The translations under genes were made by a program, and so were the position numbers. The notes beneath the pieces were generated by a model, which worked only from the letters and a program-made list of their open reading frames with translations, made no database searches and was not told the origin of the DNA. Shown here in pieces: positions 36,569-46,800 of a stretch of DNA of 64,000 bases. Each line of letters starts with the position of its first letter. Position 1 is the stretch's first letter. Origin of the DNA: Planctomycetaceae bacterium (GTDB lineage Bacteria > Planctomycetota > Planctomycetia > Planctomycetales > Planctomycetaceae); assembly GCA_021732785.1 (NCBI GenBank), contig JAKFUG010000008.1, positions 115,002 to 179,001 of the forward strand, written 5' to 3'.

Positions 36569-38029
36569 ATGATCTGCATCTCGGTGACGCCGGAGTCGCG
36601 GCAGTTAGCGAAAGTAGACATCTTCAATGCGGCCAATCAGTGCGACCTCGTCGAGGTCTGCCTCGATCGGTTAATCAAAGAGCCGGACGTGAAAGACCTG
36701 CTCGAAGGGGCGAAGAAGCCGATGCTCATCTCGTGCCGGCGGCGCGAAGAAGGCGGGCAATTTGACGGGACCGAAGACGAACGGCTGATGCTGTTGCGGC
36801 AGGCGATTCTCGCGAACCCGGCGTATGTCGAGATGGACATCGACACGGCCCGGAAGATCCCGCGGTTCGGCAAGGTGCAGCGGGTGATCAGCCATACGAG
36901 CCTCGACCGAGCGCTCGGCACTGTCGATGACATTTTCGACGAAGCGGTGTCGGTCAAAGCCGACGTCATCAAGTTCACCTGGCCGACGCAAACGCTGGAA
37001 GCCGCGTGGCCCTTGCTCGCGGCGGTGAGTCAAAAACGAGCGCTGCCGATTGTGGGTTTAGGGCTCGGTCGCTGCGGATTGACATTCTCGCTGCTCGGCC
37101 GGAAATACGGTTCGCCGTGGATTTACGCGGCGCTCGAAAAAGGAATGGAGGCCTTCCCCGGTCAACCCACGGTAGGCGATCTCGACAATCTCTACCGTTG
37201 GCGACAGGTCGGCCCCAAGACGCGCTTCATCGGCGTCGCCGGGTTCAACGAAATGGAACTGGCGACCGTGAAGATTCTCAATGCCGCGTTCGACAAGCTC
37301 GACATGAACACGCGGTGCTTGCCGTTCGATTTCAAGTCGATGGACCAGTTGCCGAAGATGCTCGACATTCTCAAAGTCCCGGCGGTCATCGCCACGGCGG
37401 GGCATGGGAAGCGGCTGTTATCGATGGCGACGCCGTCGGATGAATCGACGAAACTCGCGGGCTATGCCGACCTGCTGCTGAAACAACCGGACGGCTGGCA
37501 AGGCTACAACGTCATGTGGAAAATGGCGCTGAAAGCGCTCGAGCTGAAGCTCGGCAAGAAAACGGCGGAAGAACGACCACTCGAAAAACGCAACGTGATG
37601 GTGATCGGCGCGGGCGGGCTGGGACAGACAATGGTCTATGGCATCAAGAAGCGCAGCGGCCTCGTCAGCATCTGTTCGGGTGATGACGCCGAAGCTCAGG
37701 CCGTGGCCCGCGATACCGAAAGCCGGTTCGTGCCGATTGCCAAGCTGTATGAGACGCTGGTGGATGTGGTGATTGTCACGACGCCGAATCTCGATCATGG
37801 GTTGAAGAAGTCGCCGATCAATCCGTCGTTGTTGCGGCCGGGGATGACCTTCCTGGATGTGACCGATCCCCCGTCGGAATCGCCGTTGTGTCAGGAAGCT
37901 CGCGAGCGCGGTTGCAAGGTCGTCGAACCCGCGGAAGTCTTCGCCGAATACGTCACGACGCTGTTCAAATCGCTGACCGGACAAGATCTGCCGCCGGATG
38001 CCATTGCAACGGGATTGGCGGAGGGCTAA
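36569..38029 (+). CDS. AroD-AroE-like fusion, several key residues changed
   Basis: A 486-residue fusion of a type I 3-dehydroquinate dehydratase-like domain (1-215) and a shikimate dehydrogenase-like domain (216-486). The ATG at 36569 has GGAAGG upstream. In the first half, the general-base His109 ('VISHTS') and Schiff-base Lys135 ('VIKFTW') are present. The Arg expected in the 'GxxGxxSR' segment is replaced: residues 167-174 read 'GRCGLTFS'. In the second half, the NAD(P) loop 'VIGAGGLG' (345-352) is intact. The substrate-binding 'NVTxPxK' and 'NTD' motifs are not conserved ('VIATAGHGK', 'YNVMWKM'). It may be a divergent shikimate-pathway enzyme or a changed paralogue. Confidence 0.82.
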   Translation: MICISVTPESRQLAKVDIFNAANQCDLVEVCLDRLIKEPDVKDLLEGAKKPMLISCRRREEGGQFDGTEDERLMLLRQAILANPAYVEMDIDTARKIPRFGKVQRVISHTSLDRALGTVDDIFDEAVSVKADVIKFTWPTQTLEAAWPLLAAVSQKRALPIVGLGLGRCGLTFSLLGRKYGSPWIYAALEKGMEAFPGQPTVGDLDNLYRWRQVGPKTRFIGVAGFNEMELATVKILNAAFDKLDMNTRCLPFDFKSMDQLPKMLDILKVPAVIATAGHGKRLLSMATPSDESTKLAGYADLLLKQPDGWQGYNVMWKMALKALELKLGKKTAEERPLEKRNVMVIGAGGLGQTMVYGIKKRSGLVSICSGDDAEAQAVARDTESRFVPIAKLYETLVDVVIVTTPNLDHGLKKSPINPSLLRPGMTFLDVTDPPSESPLCQEARERGCKVVEPAEVFAEYVTTLFKSLTGQDLPPDAIATGLAEG

Positions 38030-38045
38030 CGCATCCGCATCAGGC

Positions 38046-38696
38046 CTACCAATCCTGGCAGGCGATACCGGTCAATCGCTCGCGTTCCCCTTCGCTGAGG
38101 ATCCCGCGGAACGTGAATTCCACGACGGCTTTGTACTGCTGGCACAATGGCACGGAGCGGCCCACGAAGTAGTTCGTGAACATCGTGCCGTACAGCAGGT
38201 TGCCGATCGAGTCGAGCAGATCGTCAATGGCGAGGTCGGTGCGAATACGGCCGGAGTCCATCAACTGCTGATAGAAGTCGCGCCAGCGCGACCGGCGGGC
38301 ATCGCGGTAGACGAAGAACGTCGGTTGCGGGCGGTCGCGGAAGATCGCCCTTTCCTGAATCAGCAATTCGATGTGCTGCGGGTTCTCGTCGAAGAATTGC
38401 AGAAACCGCCAGATCGACTGCGCGATCCGGCGAAACGGATCATTGTCGGGAACGACGACCTGTTCGAGAGCCGTCTGCAAATCCTGCATCCCCTGATCGA
38501 CGCACGCCAGAAATAATTCCTGCTTGCCGTTGAAATAGAGATACAGCGTTCCCTTGGCGATTCCCAATTCCCCGGCGACGCGATCCATTTCGCAGGCCGC
38601 GTAGCCCAGATCGGCGAACAACCGCGTCGCTGCCCGCACGATCTCATTGCGCCGCTGGGCTTTACGATGTTCAGCGGGTGAGAGAGCCGTCGACAC
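38046..38696 (-). CDS. TetR/AcrR-family repressor of the efflux operon
   Basis: A 216-residue regulator. A GTG at 38696 is the best start; the open frame runs 43 codons further but crosses the promoter region. The N-terminal helix-turn-helix is typical: 'IVRAATRLFADLGYAACEMD', then 'VAGELGIAKGTLYLYFNGKQ'. The ligand-binding helical domain follows and contains 'IQERAIFRDRPQ'. It is divergent from the RND adaptor gene, and a perfect 9+9 palindrome lies between them. By analogy with AcrR and similar regulators, it probably represses the pump and is released by pump substrates. The inducer is unknown. Confidence 0.92.
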   Translation of the reverse strand: MSTALSPAEHRKAQRRNEIVRAATRLFADLGYAACEMDRVAGELGIAKGTLYLYFNGKQELFLACVDQGMQDLQTALEQVVVPDNDPFRRIAQSIWRFLQFFDENPQHIELLIQERAIFRDRPQPTFFVYRDARRSRWRDFYQQLMDSGRIRTDLAIDDLLDSIGNLLYGTMFTNYFVGRSVPLCQQYKAVVEFTFRGILSEGERERLTGIACQDW

Positions 38697-38785
38697 GGGG
38701 CGGGGTTCTTTTCGACAACGAAGTGGAAAAATCAGACCAGCACATTCAACCAGAGACGAGCAAATCCGTCCAATGACAGGGGGGC

Positions 38786-38813
38786 TTGAATTTGCTCGCC
38801 TATCGACTAGGAT
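38786..38813 (+). promoter_or_regulatory. Candidate promoter of the RND operon
   Basis: TTGAAT at 38786-38791 and TAGGAT at 38808-38813 are 16 bases apart. Transcription would begin near 38820, directly before the palindromic operator at 38828-38847, so a bound TetR protein would block initiation or early elongation. Confidence 0.4.
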
Positions 38814-38827
38814 ACACGAAGGCAAGA

Positions 38828-38847
38828 ATGACTGACCAGTCAGTCAT
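38828..38847. promoter_or_regulatory. TetR-type operator palindrome
   Basis: ATGACTGAC-CA-GTCAGTCAT has perfect 9-bp half-sites. Its length and the core TGACTGACCAGTCAGTCA match the pattern of TetR/AcrR-family operators. It lies between the divergent tetR and adaptor genes, 32 bases upstream of the adaptor ATG. Confidence 0.85.
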
Positions 38848-38878
38848 GACGTGCTGGCTCAGAATAAGCGAGAAAAGT

Positions 38879-40135
38879 ATGCAAGTTGTCCGGACTGTGG
38901 TTTTGAATCCGCGTAGGCTGATGTTCTGCGTGCTTCTGGCAGGATTCGCCACCGTTGCGGGCTGTCACAAGCCGGTCGCCGCTCCGCCAACGCCGAAGCC
39001 GCCCGAAGTGGAAGTCGCCCAACCCCTCACCCGCGTCGTCACAGATTACGAGGAATACACCGGCCGGCTGGCTCCCGTCAAAGTGGTAGAGTTACGGGCA
39101 CGTGTCAGTGGTTATCTGGATGAGGTCCAGTTCACGGACGGAGCCGATATTTCCGCGAATGCCCCTTTGTTCCGCATCGACAAACGCCCCTTTGCTGCCG
39201 CTTACGACGAATCGGAAGCCACCGTCCAGCAAATGGAAGCCCGGCTGGAGCGCACGCGGCGGCAGGAAGACCGGCTCGCAAAACTGGCGGAGAAAAAGGT
39301 CACCACCATTGAAGATCTGGAACAAAGCAAATTCGATCGCCTGGAAGCCGACGGCACATTGAAAGCCGCCCGGGCCGCCCGCGATCTGGCAAAGTTGAAC
39401 CTTGAATTCACCGAAATTACGGCCCCGTTCGCTGGCCGCATCAGCCGCCGGCTGGTGGATCCCGGCAACCTCATCAAGGCCGATGAGACCCCGCTGGCAA
39501 CCCTCGTTTCGCTCGATCCCATCTACGCTTATTTCGACGTGGATGAACGAACCGTGCTGCAAGTCCAGCGGCTGATTGGCGAAGGCAAAATGCAATCGGC
39601 CCGCGATAAGGCCATTGAAGTCGAACTCAGTCTCGCGGACGAAACCGAGTTCACCTTGAAAGGCCGCGTCAACTTTGTGGATAACCAGGTGTCCGCCACA
39701 ACGGGGACGCTGCGCCTGCGAGCCGAGATTGATAATCCGCGAAAACTGCTCACACCGGGAATGTTCATCCGCGTAAAAGTGCCCGTCGGCCTGTCGCGCG
39801 AAGCCGTGCTGGTGAAAGAAGAGGCTCTCGGTTCGGATCAGGGCCAACGGTTCGTGTACGTCCTCAACGACAAGGACGAAGTGCAGTACCGCCGGATTAA
39901 GACCGGGCGGCTCAGCGGCAATTTGCGCGTCGTCAATGACGGATTAACAAGCGGTGACCGTGTCATCGTGAATGGCCTCCAGCGCGTCCGGCCGGGCATC
40001 AAAGTCACGCCGAAGCTGATCCCCACGAGTGAGAACACGGCTCAGCAGACCGAGGAAATCGTGACGCCGTCCGTGCTGGTCACGCCGGTCCGTCCTAATA
40101 CCGGATTGTCGTCGGTTCGGGAAGCCACGCGTTAA
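38879..40135 (+). CDS. RND efflux periplasmic adaptor (membrane fusion) lipoprotein
   Basis: A 418-residue AcrA/MexA-type adaptor that links an inner-membrane RND pump to an outer-membrane channel. The ATG at 38879 is chosen because the upstream open codons run through the operator. The lipobox 'FATVAGC' (Cys ~25) predicts lipid anchoring. Next come the first half of the lipoyl domain ('VELRARVSGYLDEVQFTDGA'), a coiled-coil hairpin ('ARLERTRRQEDRLAKLAEKK...IEDLEQSKFDRLEA'), the second lipoyl half ('ITAPFAGRISRRLVDPGNLI'), and the beta-barrel and membrane-proximal domains ('GMFIRVKVPVGLSREAVLV'). It is the first gene of the pump operon, followed after 33 bases by the first permease. Confidence 0.93.
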   Translation: MQVVRTVVLNPRRLMFCVLLAGFATVAGCHKPVAAPPTPKPPEVEVAQPLTRVVTDYEEYTGRLAPVKVVELRARVSGYLDEVQFTDGADISANAPLFRIDKRPFAAAYDESEATVQQMEARLERTRRQEDRLAKLAEKKVTTIEDLEQSKFDRLEADGTLKAARAARDLAKLNLEFTEITAPFAGRISRRLVDPGNLIKADETPLATLVSLDPIYAYFDVDERTVLQVQRLIGEGKMQSARDKAIEVELSLADETEFTLKGRVNFVDNQVSATTGTLRLRAEIDNPRKLLTPGMFIRVKVPVGLSREAVLVKEEALGSDQGQRFVYVLNDKDEVQYRRIKTGRLSGNLRVVNDGLTSGDRVIVNGLQRVRPGIKVTPKLIPTSENTAQQTEEIVTPSVLVTPVRPNTGLSSVREATR

Positions 40136-40168
40136 GTTCGCATCGAGTTTGTCAGCCCGCGAGCGATC

Positions 40169-43100
40169 ATGTTCTGCCGGTTCTTTATTGACCGTCCCAT
40201 TTTTGCCACGGTGCTTTCCATCGTGGTGACGTTGGCTGGCGCGATTGCCGCGGCGCAATTGCCGATCGCGCAATACCCGCCCGTCACTCCGCCGACGGTG
40301 CAAGTGGACTGCAACTATCCCGGTGCAAACGCCAAAACCGTCGCCGAGTCGATTGCCGCGCCGATTGAACAGCAGGTCAACGGCGTGCAGGAAATGCTGT
40401 ACATGTCGTCGCAAAGTACCAGCGACGGTTCGTACACGCTCACGGTGACTTTCGCGCCCGGCGTCGATCTCAATCTCGCGCAGGTGCTCGTGCAGAATCG
40501 CGTGAGCCTCGCATTGCCGCAATTGCCCGACGTGGTGCGGGCCACCGGCGTGACGACCAAAAAACGTTCGCCCGACATTCTGCTGGTCGCCAGCGTGAAC
40601 TCTCCGGACGGCCGCTACGATCAAACGTACCTCAGCAACTATGCCCTGCTCCATATTCGCGACGAACTCGCGCGGGTCGACGGCATCAGCGAAGTGTTGT
40701 TGTTCGGCCAGCGCGATTACGCCCTCCGCGTGTGGGTCGATCCGGGCAAGTTGTCATCGCTGCATCTCACCGTGACCGATGTCGTCAACGCCCTGCGCGA
40801 ACAGAACCTGCAAGTCGCCACGGGTCACATTGGCCAGGCACCCACGGCGGACGCGCCGGTTCGGCAATTGCCCATCGCCGTCGTGGGCCGGTTAACGAGT
40901 GTGGAAGAGTTTCAGAACGTCATCATCCGGGCCGAGCACAACGGCGGCATGATCCGCGTCCGCGATATCGCCCGGGTGGAACTCGGAGCCCGCAGCCAGG
41001 ACATCAACAACCGTTTCGATCGCAAGCCGACCGTGGGGTTGGCGATCTTCCAGTTGCCGGATGCGAATGCGTTGGCCACGTCCGATCGGATTCACGAGAA
41101 GCTCGCCGAAATCTCGAAAGATCTCCCCGAGGGCGTGGCGGTCGAAGTGGGATTCAACACGACGCCGTTCATTCGCGAAGCGATTCAGGAAGTCTTCAAT
41201 GCCCTCCGCGATGCGGTCATTCTCGTGGCGCTGGTGGTGCTCGTCTTTCTGCAAGGCTGGCGACCGGCGATCATTCCGCTGATCGCCGTGCCGGTGGCCA
41301 TCATCGGCACGTTCGCCGCCATGGCCGTTGTCGGTTTCAGCTTGAACAATCTGACGTTGTTCGGACTGGTGCTTGCCATCGGCATCGTGGTCGATGACGC
41401 CATCGTGGTGGTCGAAGCCGTCGAATATCACATCGAGCATGGCCTCGATCCCCGTTCGGCCGCCATCCGTGCGATGGACGAAGTCGCCAGCCCGGTGATT
41501 GCCGTGGGACTGGTGTTGAGCGCTGTCTTCATTCCTTGTGCGTTCCTCTCGGGCATCGTCGGACAATTCTTCCGACAGTTCGCGCTGACGATCGCGATTT
41601 CGACGATCCTGTCGATGATCAATTCGCTCACTCTCAGCCCGGCATTGGCCGCCTTGCTGCTGCGTCCGCGCAATGCGAAACGCGACTGGGCCACGATCAT
41701 CATCGACTTCCTGCTCGGCTGGTTCTTCCGGCTGTTTAACCGGACCTTCAAATTCGGCACGCGCAAGTATGTCGGTCTCGTCGGACGCATGTTGCGGATT
41801 CCCGCCATTGTGCTGCTGGTCTATGGTGGTTTGCTGGGGCTGACGGGCTGGGGCTACAACCAGTTGCCGTCCGGGTTCATCCCCACGCAGGACAAGGGCT
41901 ACATGCTGGCCGCCGTGCAATTGCCGGATGCCGCGTCGGCCCTGCGGACGCGCGAGGTGATGCGGCGGCTGGAAGAAATCGCGCTGGAAACCAAGGGCGT
42001 GAAGAACGTCAACTCGGTGGCCGGCAACTCGTTCGTCTTGAGCGCGTATGGTTCCAACTTCGGTACGATGTTCCTGATTCTCGACGAGTTCCACCATCGC
42101 CGTACCCCCGATGTTTCCATGTTCGCGATTCTCGGCAAACTCTCGAAACGCTTCACCGAGGAATTCCCGGAGGCCATCGTCAGCATCTTCCCCCCACCGG
42201 CGGTGAACGGTCTGGGTCGCGCCGGCGGTTTCCGCATCATGATTGAAGACCGCGGGGAGGGGAACCTGATGAATCTCCAGTTGCAGACGGAGAACATCAT
42301 TCAGAAGGGCCGTGCGAAGCCCGAGGTGATTCAATCGCTCTTCACCGCGTACCGAGCGAACTCACCGCAGTATTACGCCGATATCGACCGGGTGGCGTGC
42401 TTGCAGAAGGGCGTCGAACTTTCGGAAGTCTTCGCGGCACTCCAGGGGAATCTCGGCTCGCGGTATGTGAACGACTTCAACCGCTTCGGCCGGACATGGC
42501 AGGTGGCCGTGCAGGCGGATACGCAATTCCGCGACGATGTGACCGACGTTCAACTCATCAAGGTCCGCAATCACGAAGGGGAAATGATTCCGCTCGGAGC
42601 GGTCTGCACCATTCGTGAATCGAGCAGCCCCCTGGTGCTCACGCGGTACAACATGTACCCCGCGGCGGCGATCAACGGCAACACGCAGCCGAACGTCAGC
42701 ACCGGCGATGGGCTCACGGCGATGGAGGCCATCTGCAAGGAAGAGCTGCCGCGCAACCTCGCTTACGAATGGACGGAACTGGCCTATCTCGAACGAATGA
42801 CCGGCAGCACGGTCGTCATCGTGCTGGTCTTCTCGGTCGTCTTCGTGTTTCTGGTGTTGGCCGCCTTGTATGAAAGCTGGGCATTGCCGATGGCCGTGAT
42901 TCTGGTGGTGCCGATGTGCGTGCTCAGCTCCATCGCCGGCGTGGGCTATGCGAACATGGATATCAATCTGTTTACGCAGGTTGGTTTCGTCGTGCTGATT
43001 GGACTGGCGTGCAAGAACGCAATTCTCATCGTTGAGTTTGCCCGGGCGCGGCGGCATGAAGGCACGCCCATTCGAGAAGCCACGCTGCAAGCCTGCGAAC

Positions 43101-43501
43101 TCCGTTTACGGCCGATCATGATGACGTCGTTCGCGTTCATTCTCGGCGTGTTGCCGCTCGTGGTGGCCCAAGGTGCCGGGGCGGAAATGCGGCGAGCGCT
43201 CGGGACAGCGGTCTTCAGTGGGATGCTGGGCGTGACGTTCTTCGGCATCGTGCTGACGCCGGTATTTTTCTACGTGATTGAACACGCCGCGGAATGGTCG
43301 CCGTTTTCGAGTGGCGTCCTCCCGCGCGGCGGCGCGAAGGCGCTCGATTGGTTGCGGCTCGGTCCGGCATGGCGATTGTTAGGGCGCGTCGGTCGTGCCG
43401 CCGGGACGGCCTTCGTGGCGGTCGATCGCCGGCTGCATCGTCGTGGACCGTCTTCACCAGAGATCAACACAGAACCACTGGGAGGACGCCGCTCGGGTTG
43501 A
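40169..43501 (+). CDS. RND multidrug efflux permease (HAE1 family), first copy
   Basis: A 1110-residue AcrB-type proton-driven pump with 12 expected transmembrane helices and two large periplasmic domains. It begins 'MFCRFFIDRPIFATVLSIVV'. The proton-relay Asp pair is in 'GIVVDDAIVVVE' (~409-410), and the partner Lys is in 'LIGLACKNAILIVEFARA'. 'MYMSSQST'-like porter-domain sequences ('EMLYMSSQSTSDGSYTLTVT') are intact. A basic ~50-residue C-terminal tail extends beyond the usual AcrB end. It assembles as a trimer with the upstream adaptor. The outer-membrane channel is not encoded nearby. Substrates are unknown. Confidence 0.95.
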   Translation: MFCRFFIDRPIFATVLSIVVTLAGAIAAAQLPIAQYPPVTPPTVQVDCNYPGANAKTVAESIAAPIEQQVNGVQEMLYMSSQSTSDGSYTLTVTFAPGVDLNLAQVLVQNRVSLALPQLPDVVRATGVTTKKRSPDILLVASVNSPDGRYDQTYLSNYALLHIRDELARVDGISEVLLFGQRDYALRVWVDPGKLSSLHLTVTDVVNALREQNLQVATGHIGQAPTADAPVRQLPIAVVGRLTSVEEFQNVIIRAEHNGGMIRVRDIARVELGARSQDINNRFDRKPTVGLAIFQLPDANALATSDRIHEKLAEISKDLPEGVAVEVGFNTTPFIREAIQEVFNALRDAVILVALVVLVFLQGWRPAIIPLIAVPVAIIGTFAAMAVVGFSLNNLTLFGLVLAIGIVVDDAIVVVEAVEYHIEHGLDPRSAAIRAMDEVASPVIAVGLVLSAVFIPCAFLSGIVGQFFRQFALTIAISTILSMINSLTLSPALAALLLRPRNAKRDWATIIIDFLLGWFFRLFNRTFKFGTRKYVGLVGRMLRIPAIVLLVYGGLLGLTGWGYNQLPSGFIPTQDKGYMLAAVQLPDAASALRTREVMRRLEEIALETKGVKNVNSVAGNSFVLSAYGSNFGTMFLILDEFHHRRTPDVSMFAILGKLSKRFTEEFPEAIVSIFPPPAVNGLGRAGGFRIMIEDRGEGNLMNLQLQTENIIQKGRAKPEVIQSLFTAYRANSPQYYADIDRVACLQKGVELSEVFAALQGNLGSRYVNDFNRFGRTWQVAVQADTQFRDDVTDVQLIKVRNHEGEMIPLGAVCTIRESSSPLVLTRYNMYPAAAINGNTQPNVSTGDGLTAMEAICKEELPRNLAYEWTELAYLERMTGSTVVIVLVFSVVFVFLVLAALYESWALPMAVILVVPMCVLSSIAGVGYANMDINLFTQVGFVVLIGLACKNAILIVEFARARRHEGTPIREATLQACELRLRPIMMTSFAFILGVLPLVVAQGAGAEMRRALGTAVFSGMLGVTFFGIVLTPVFFYVIEHAAEWSPFSSGVLPRGGAKALDWLRLGPAWRLLGRVGRAAGTAFVAVDRRLHRRGPSSPEINTEPLGGRRSG

Positions 43502-43611
43502 GCTGCAAGTGTCCCCGCGAGTGGGATGGTTATAGGGAGTCAGATTCACTTTTTCGCTATGTATCGGGAACGTTGGGATGTGTTGCCATGATTCAAGCTC
43601 AGCACGGATGC

Positions 43612-43728
43612 GGTCCCTTCTCCCCCGTCTGCGGGGGAGAAGGTGGCCGATAGGCCGGATGAGGGGGAGGATTGAAGGAAACCCCCTCACCCTAACCCTC
43701 TCCCCCGCAGACGGGGGCGAGGGGACCG
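43612..43728. repeat. Palindromic element family C, copy 2
   Basis: The left hairpin CTTCTCCCCCGTCTGCGGGG closes into GGAGAAGG. The right part, CCCTCTCCCCCGCAGACGGG, ends GCGAGGGGACCGG. The outer CCGGTCCC/GGGACCGG-like ends pair imperfectly. The element occupies much of the 319-base gap between the two RND permease genes (43502-43820), in which no gene is seen. Confidence 0.85.
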
Positions 43729-43820
43729 GAGTCCGATGAGCTTAATCGAACTCCGTGTAGTGGTTCGGTGAAAACCTTGCCCTCCCGTGAATGACTTCGC
43801 ATCGTTTGACAGGTTTACCC

Positions 43821-46800
43821 ATGTTTTCGCGATTCTTCATCGACCGGCCCATCTTTGCTTCGGTGCTGTCGATCATCATCACTCTCGCCGGGGGGATCGC
43901 GGTCTTTTCGTTGCCGGTGACGCAGTACCCGGAGATCACGCCCCCGACGGTGGAAGTCTCGGCGTTCTACCCCGGTGCGAACTCGCGCGTCGTGAGCGAT
44001 ACCGTCGCCGCGCCGATTGAACAGTACGTCAACGGCGTTGAAGGCATGCTCTACATGTCGTCGCAATGCACGAACGACGGCTCCTACACGCTGACGGTGA
44101 CTTTTCGTCCCGAAGTCGATCTCAATCTCGCACAGGTGCTCGTGCAGAATCGCGTGGCCCTCGCCCAACCGGTGTTGCCCGCACTGGTCACCCGCCGGGG
44201 CGTGAATGTCAAGAAAAAGTCCCCCTCGGTATTGATGATCGTCAACCTTTTCTCGCCCGATAACAGCCGCGACAACCTGTACCTCAGCAATTACGCCACC
44301 ATTCAGTTGCGCGACGAGTTGTCCCGTTTGTCCGGCGTCGGCGATATCACGTTCCTCGGTCAGCGTGATTACAGCATGCGAGTGTGGCTCGATCCCGCGA
44401 AACTGTCGAGCCTCGATCTCACTGCGAACGATGTCGTCCACGCGATCGAACAGCAGAACGTGCAGGTCGCCGCGGGGCAAATTGGTCAACCGCCCGCACC
44501 CACGGATCAGGTGTTTCAGTTCACGATGACCACGCTGGGCCGACTCAGCGACGAAGCGCAGTTCGCGGACATGATTCTCCGTTCCGACGCCGACGGCCGC
44601 GTGATCCGGTTAAAAGATGTGTCGCGCACGGAACTCGGGGCGCTCGGTTACGATCAGGTCTGCACCCTCGATGGTCAGCCGTCGGTCGCGCTTTCGGTCT
44701 ATCAGTTGCCGGGTTCCAATGCGTTGAGCACGGCTGATCGCGTGCGGCAGAAAATGACGGAACTTCGCGGTCGTTTTCCCGACGGTGTCGATTTCTCGAT
44801 CGTTTACGACACGACGCCGTTCATTCAGGAATCGGTCAACGAAGTCTTTCATTCGCTGCGGGATGCCGTGTTTCTCGTGGCCATCGTGGTGCTCGTCTTT
44901 CTACAGGGCTGGCGAGCGGCGGTGATTCCGCTGGTGGCGGTTCCCGTCGCGATTGTCGGCACGTTTGCCGCGATGGCGGCATTCGGCTTCAGTTTGAACT
45001 CGCTCACGTTGTTCGGACTGGTGCTCGCCATCGGCATCGTGGTCGACGACGCCATCGTGGTGGTTGAAGCGATCGAGCATCACATCGAGCACGGTCTCGC
45101 CCCGCGCGCCGCCGCCATTCAGGCGATGGACGAAGTCTCCGGCCCTGTCATCGCTGTGGCCCTGGTGCTGGCGGCGGTCTTTATTCCCTGCGTGTTCATT
45201 ACGGGTATCGTGGGGAAATTCTTTCAACAGTTCGCGCTGACGATTGCCATTTCGACGGTGATCTCCGCGTTCAACTCGCTCACGCTCAGCCCCGCGCTCG
45301 CCGTGCTATTGTTACGGCCGCGGGTGGACGGCAAGCACGAAGCGCTGCCGCGGATGGCGTTCCCGCTCACCGGGGCAATGGTCGGCTATTTGTGGGGCGG
45401 TAATTGGATCGCGCAAGGAGTGGATCGCGCAAGCATCGCCCATTCGGAATGGTTACCCGCCGTCATTGCGGCGGTGGTTGGCATGGTCGCCGGCTGGTTT
45501 TTCGCACGGTGGTTGAATCAGGCATTGACGTGGTTCTTTGCAGCGTTCAACCGTGCCTTCAACATCACTACGGATTGGTACGTGGCCACCGTCGGGGGGA
45601 TGTTGCGAGTCAATCTGCTGGTGCTCGGCGTCTACGGCGGTTTGTTGTATGCCACGTGGTATCTGTTCGACACGACGCCGACCGGGTTTATCCCCGCACA
45701 AGATAAAGGCTATTTGCTGGTCAATGTGCAATTGCCCGACTCCGCCTCGCTCGACCGGACCAGTGAAGTCATGCGGCGCATGGAAAAGGCGCTGAAGGAA
45801 ACGCCGGGGATTCGCAACACCGTCGGCATCGCCGGGCAGTCGTTGCTGCTGGGTGCCAACGCCCCCAACTTCGGCTCGTTCTATCTGATGCTCGACGATT
45901 TTCATCACCGCGCCCACGACGGACTGTCCGCCGATGTGATTGGGGCGCGGGTGAAGGAAACCCTCGACGCACAGATTCCGGAAGCGCTCGTCAACGTGCT
46001 TGGTGCGCCGCCGATTGACGGTCTCGGTACCGCGGGCGGTTTCAAGCTCGTCATCGAAGACCGCGGCGACAATGGCCTCGCGGCGCTGCAACAGGCCAGT
46101 CAATCGATGGTGGAAGCCGGCGCACAAACCCCAGGGCTCACGTCGCTCTTCACGAGCTTCCGCGCCGACACGCCGTGGTTGTTTCTCGACGTGGACCGCG
46201 ACGCCGCCAAAACGATGGGGGTGTCGATTGCCGAGCTGTTCAACACGCTGCAAACAAATTTCGGTTCGCTGTACGTCAACGACTTTAACCGCTTCGGCCG
46301 CACCTGGCAGGTGAATGTGCAGGCGGATGCCGGGTATCGCATGCAGGTGGAAGATCTAAAGCGGCTCAAAGTCCGCAACGACGAAGGCCACATGGTCCCC
46401 CTGGCGGCCGTCGCCACGCCGCGGGAAACGAGTGGTCCGGTGATGATCGTGCGCTACAATCTCTATCCGTCGGCAACGATCAATCTGAACGCGGCACCGG
46501 GGACGAGTTCGGGACAGGCGATTGAGCGGATGCGTGCCGTCGCCGAAGAACACGTGCTGCCCTCGATGCGGGCCGAGTGGACGGAACTCGCGTTTCTGCA
46601 ATTGCAGGCCGGAAGCACGGCGATGTATGCGTTCGTGCTGGCCGTCGTGCTGGTGTTTCTGGTGCTGGCGGCGCAGTACGAAAGCTGGGCCTTGCCGCTG
46701 GCCGTGATTCTGGTGGTGCCGATGTGTCTGCTCTGTTCGGTGGCGGGTGTGCGGGGAGCGAACCTCGACGTCAACATCTTCACGCAGATCGGGTTCGTGG

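Noticed and set aside
40892..42334. 480-codon minus-strand frame opposite the first RND permease
   Set aside because: His/Arg/Asp-rich shadow of a well-conserved membrane protein.
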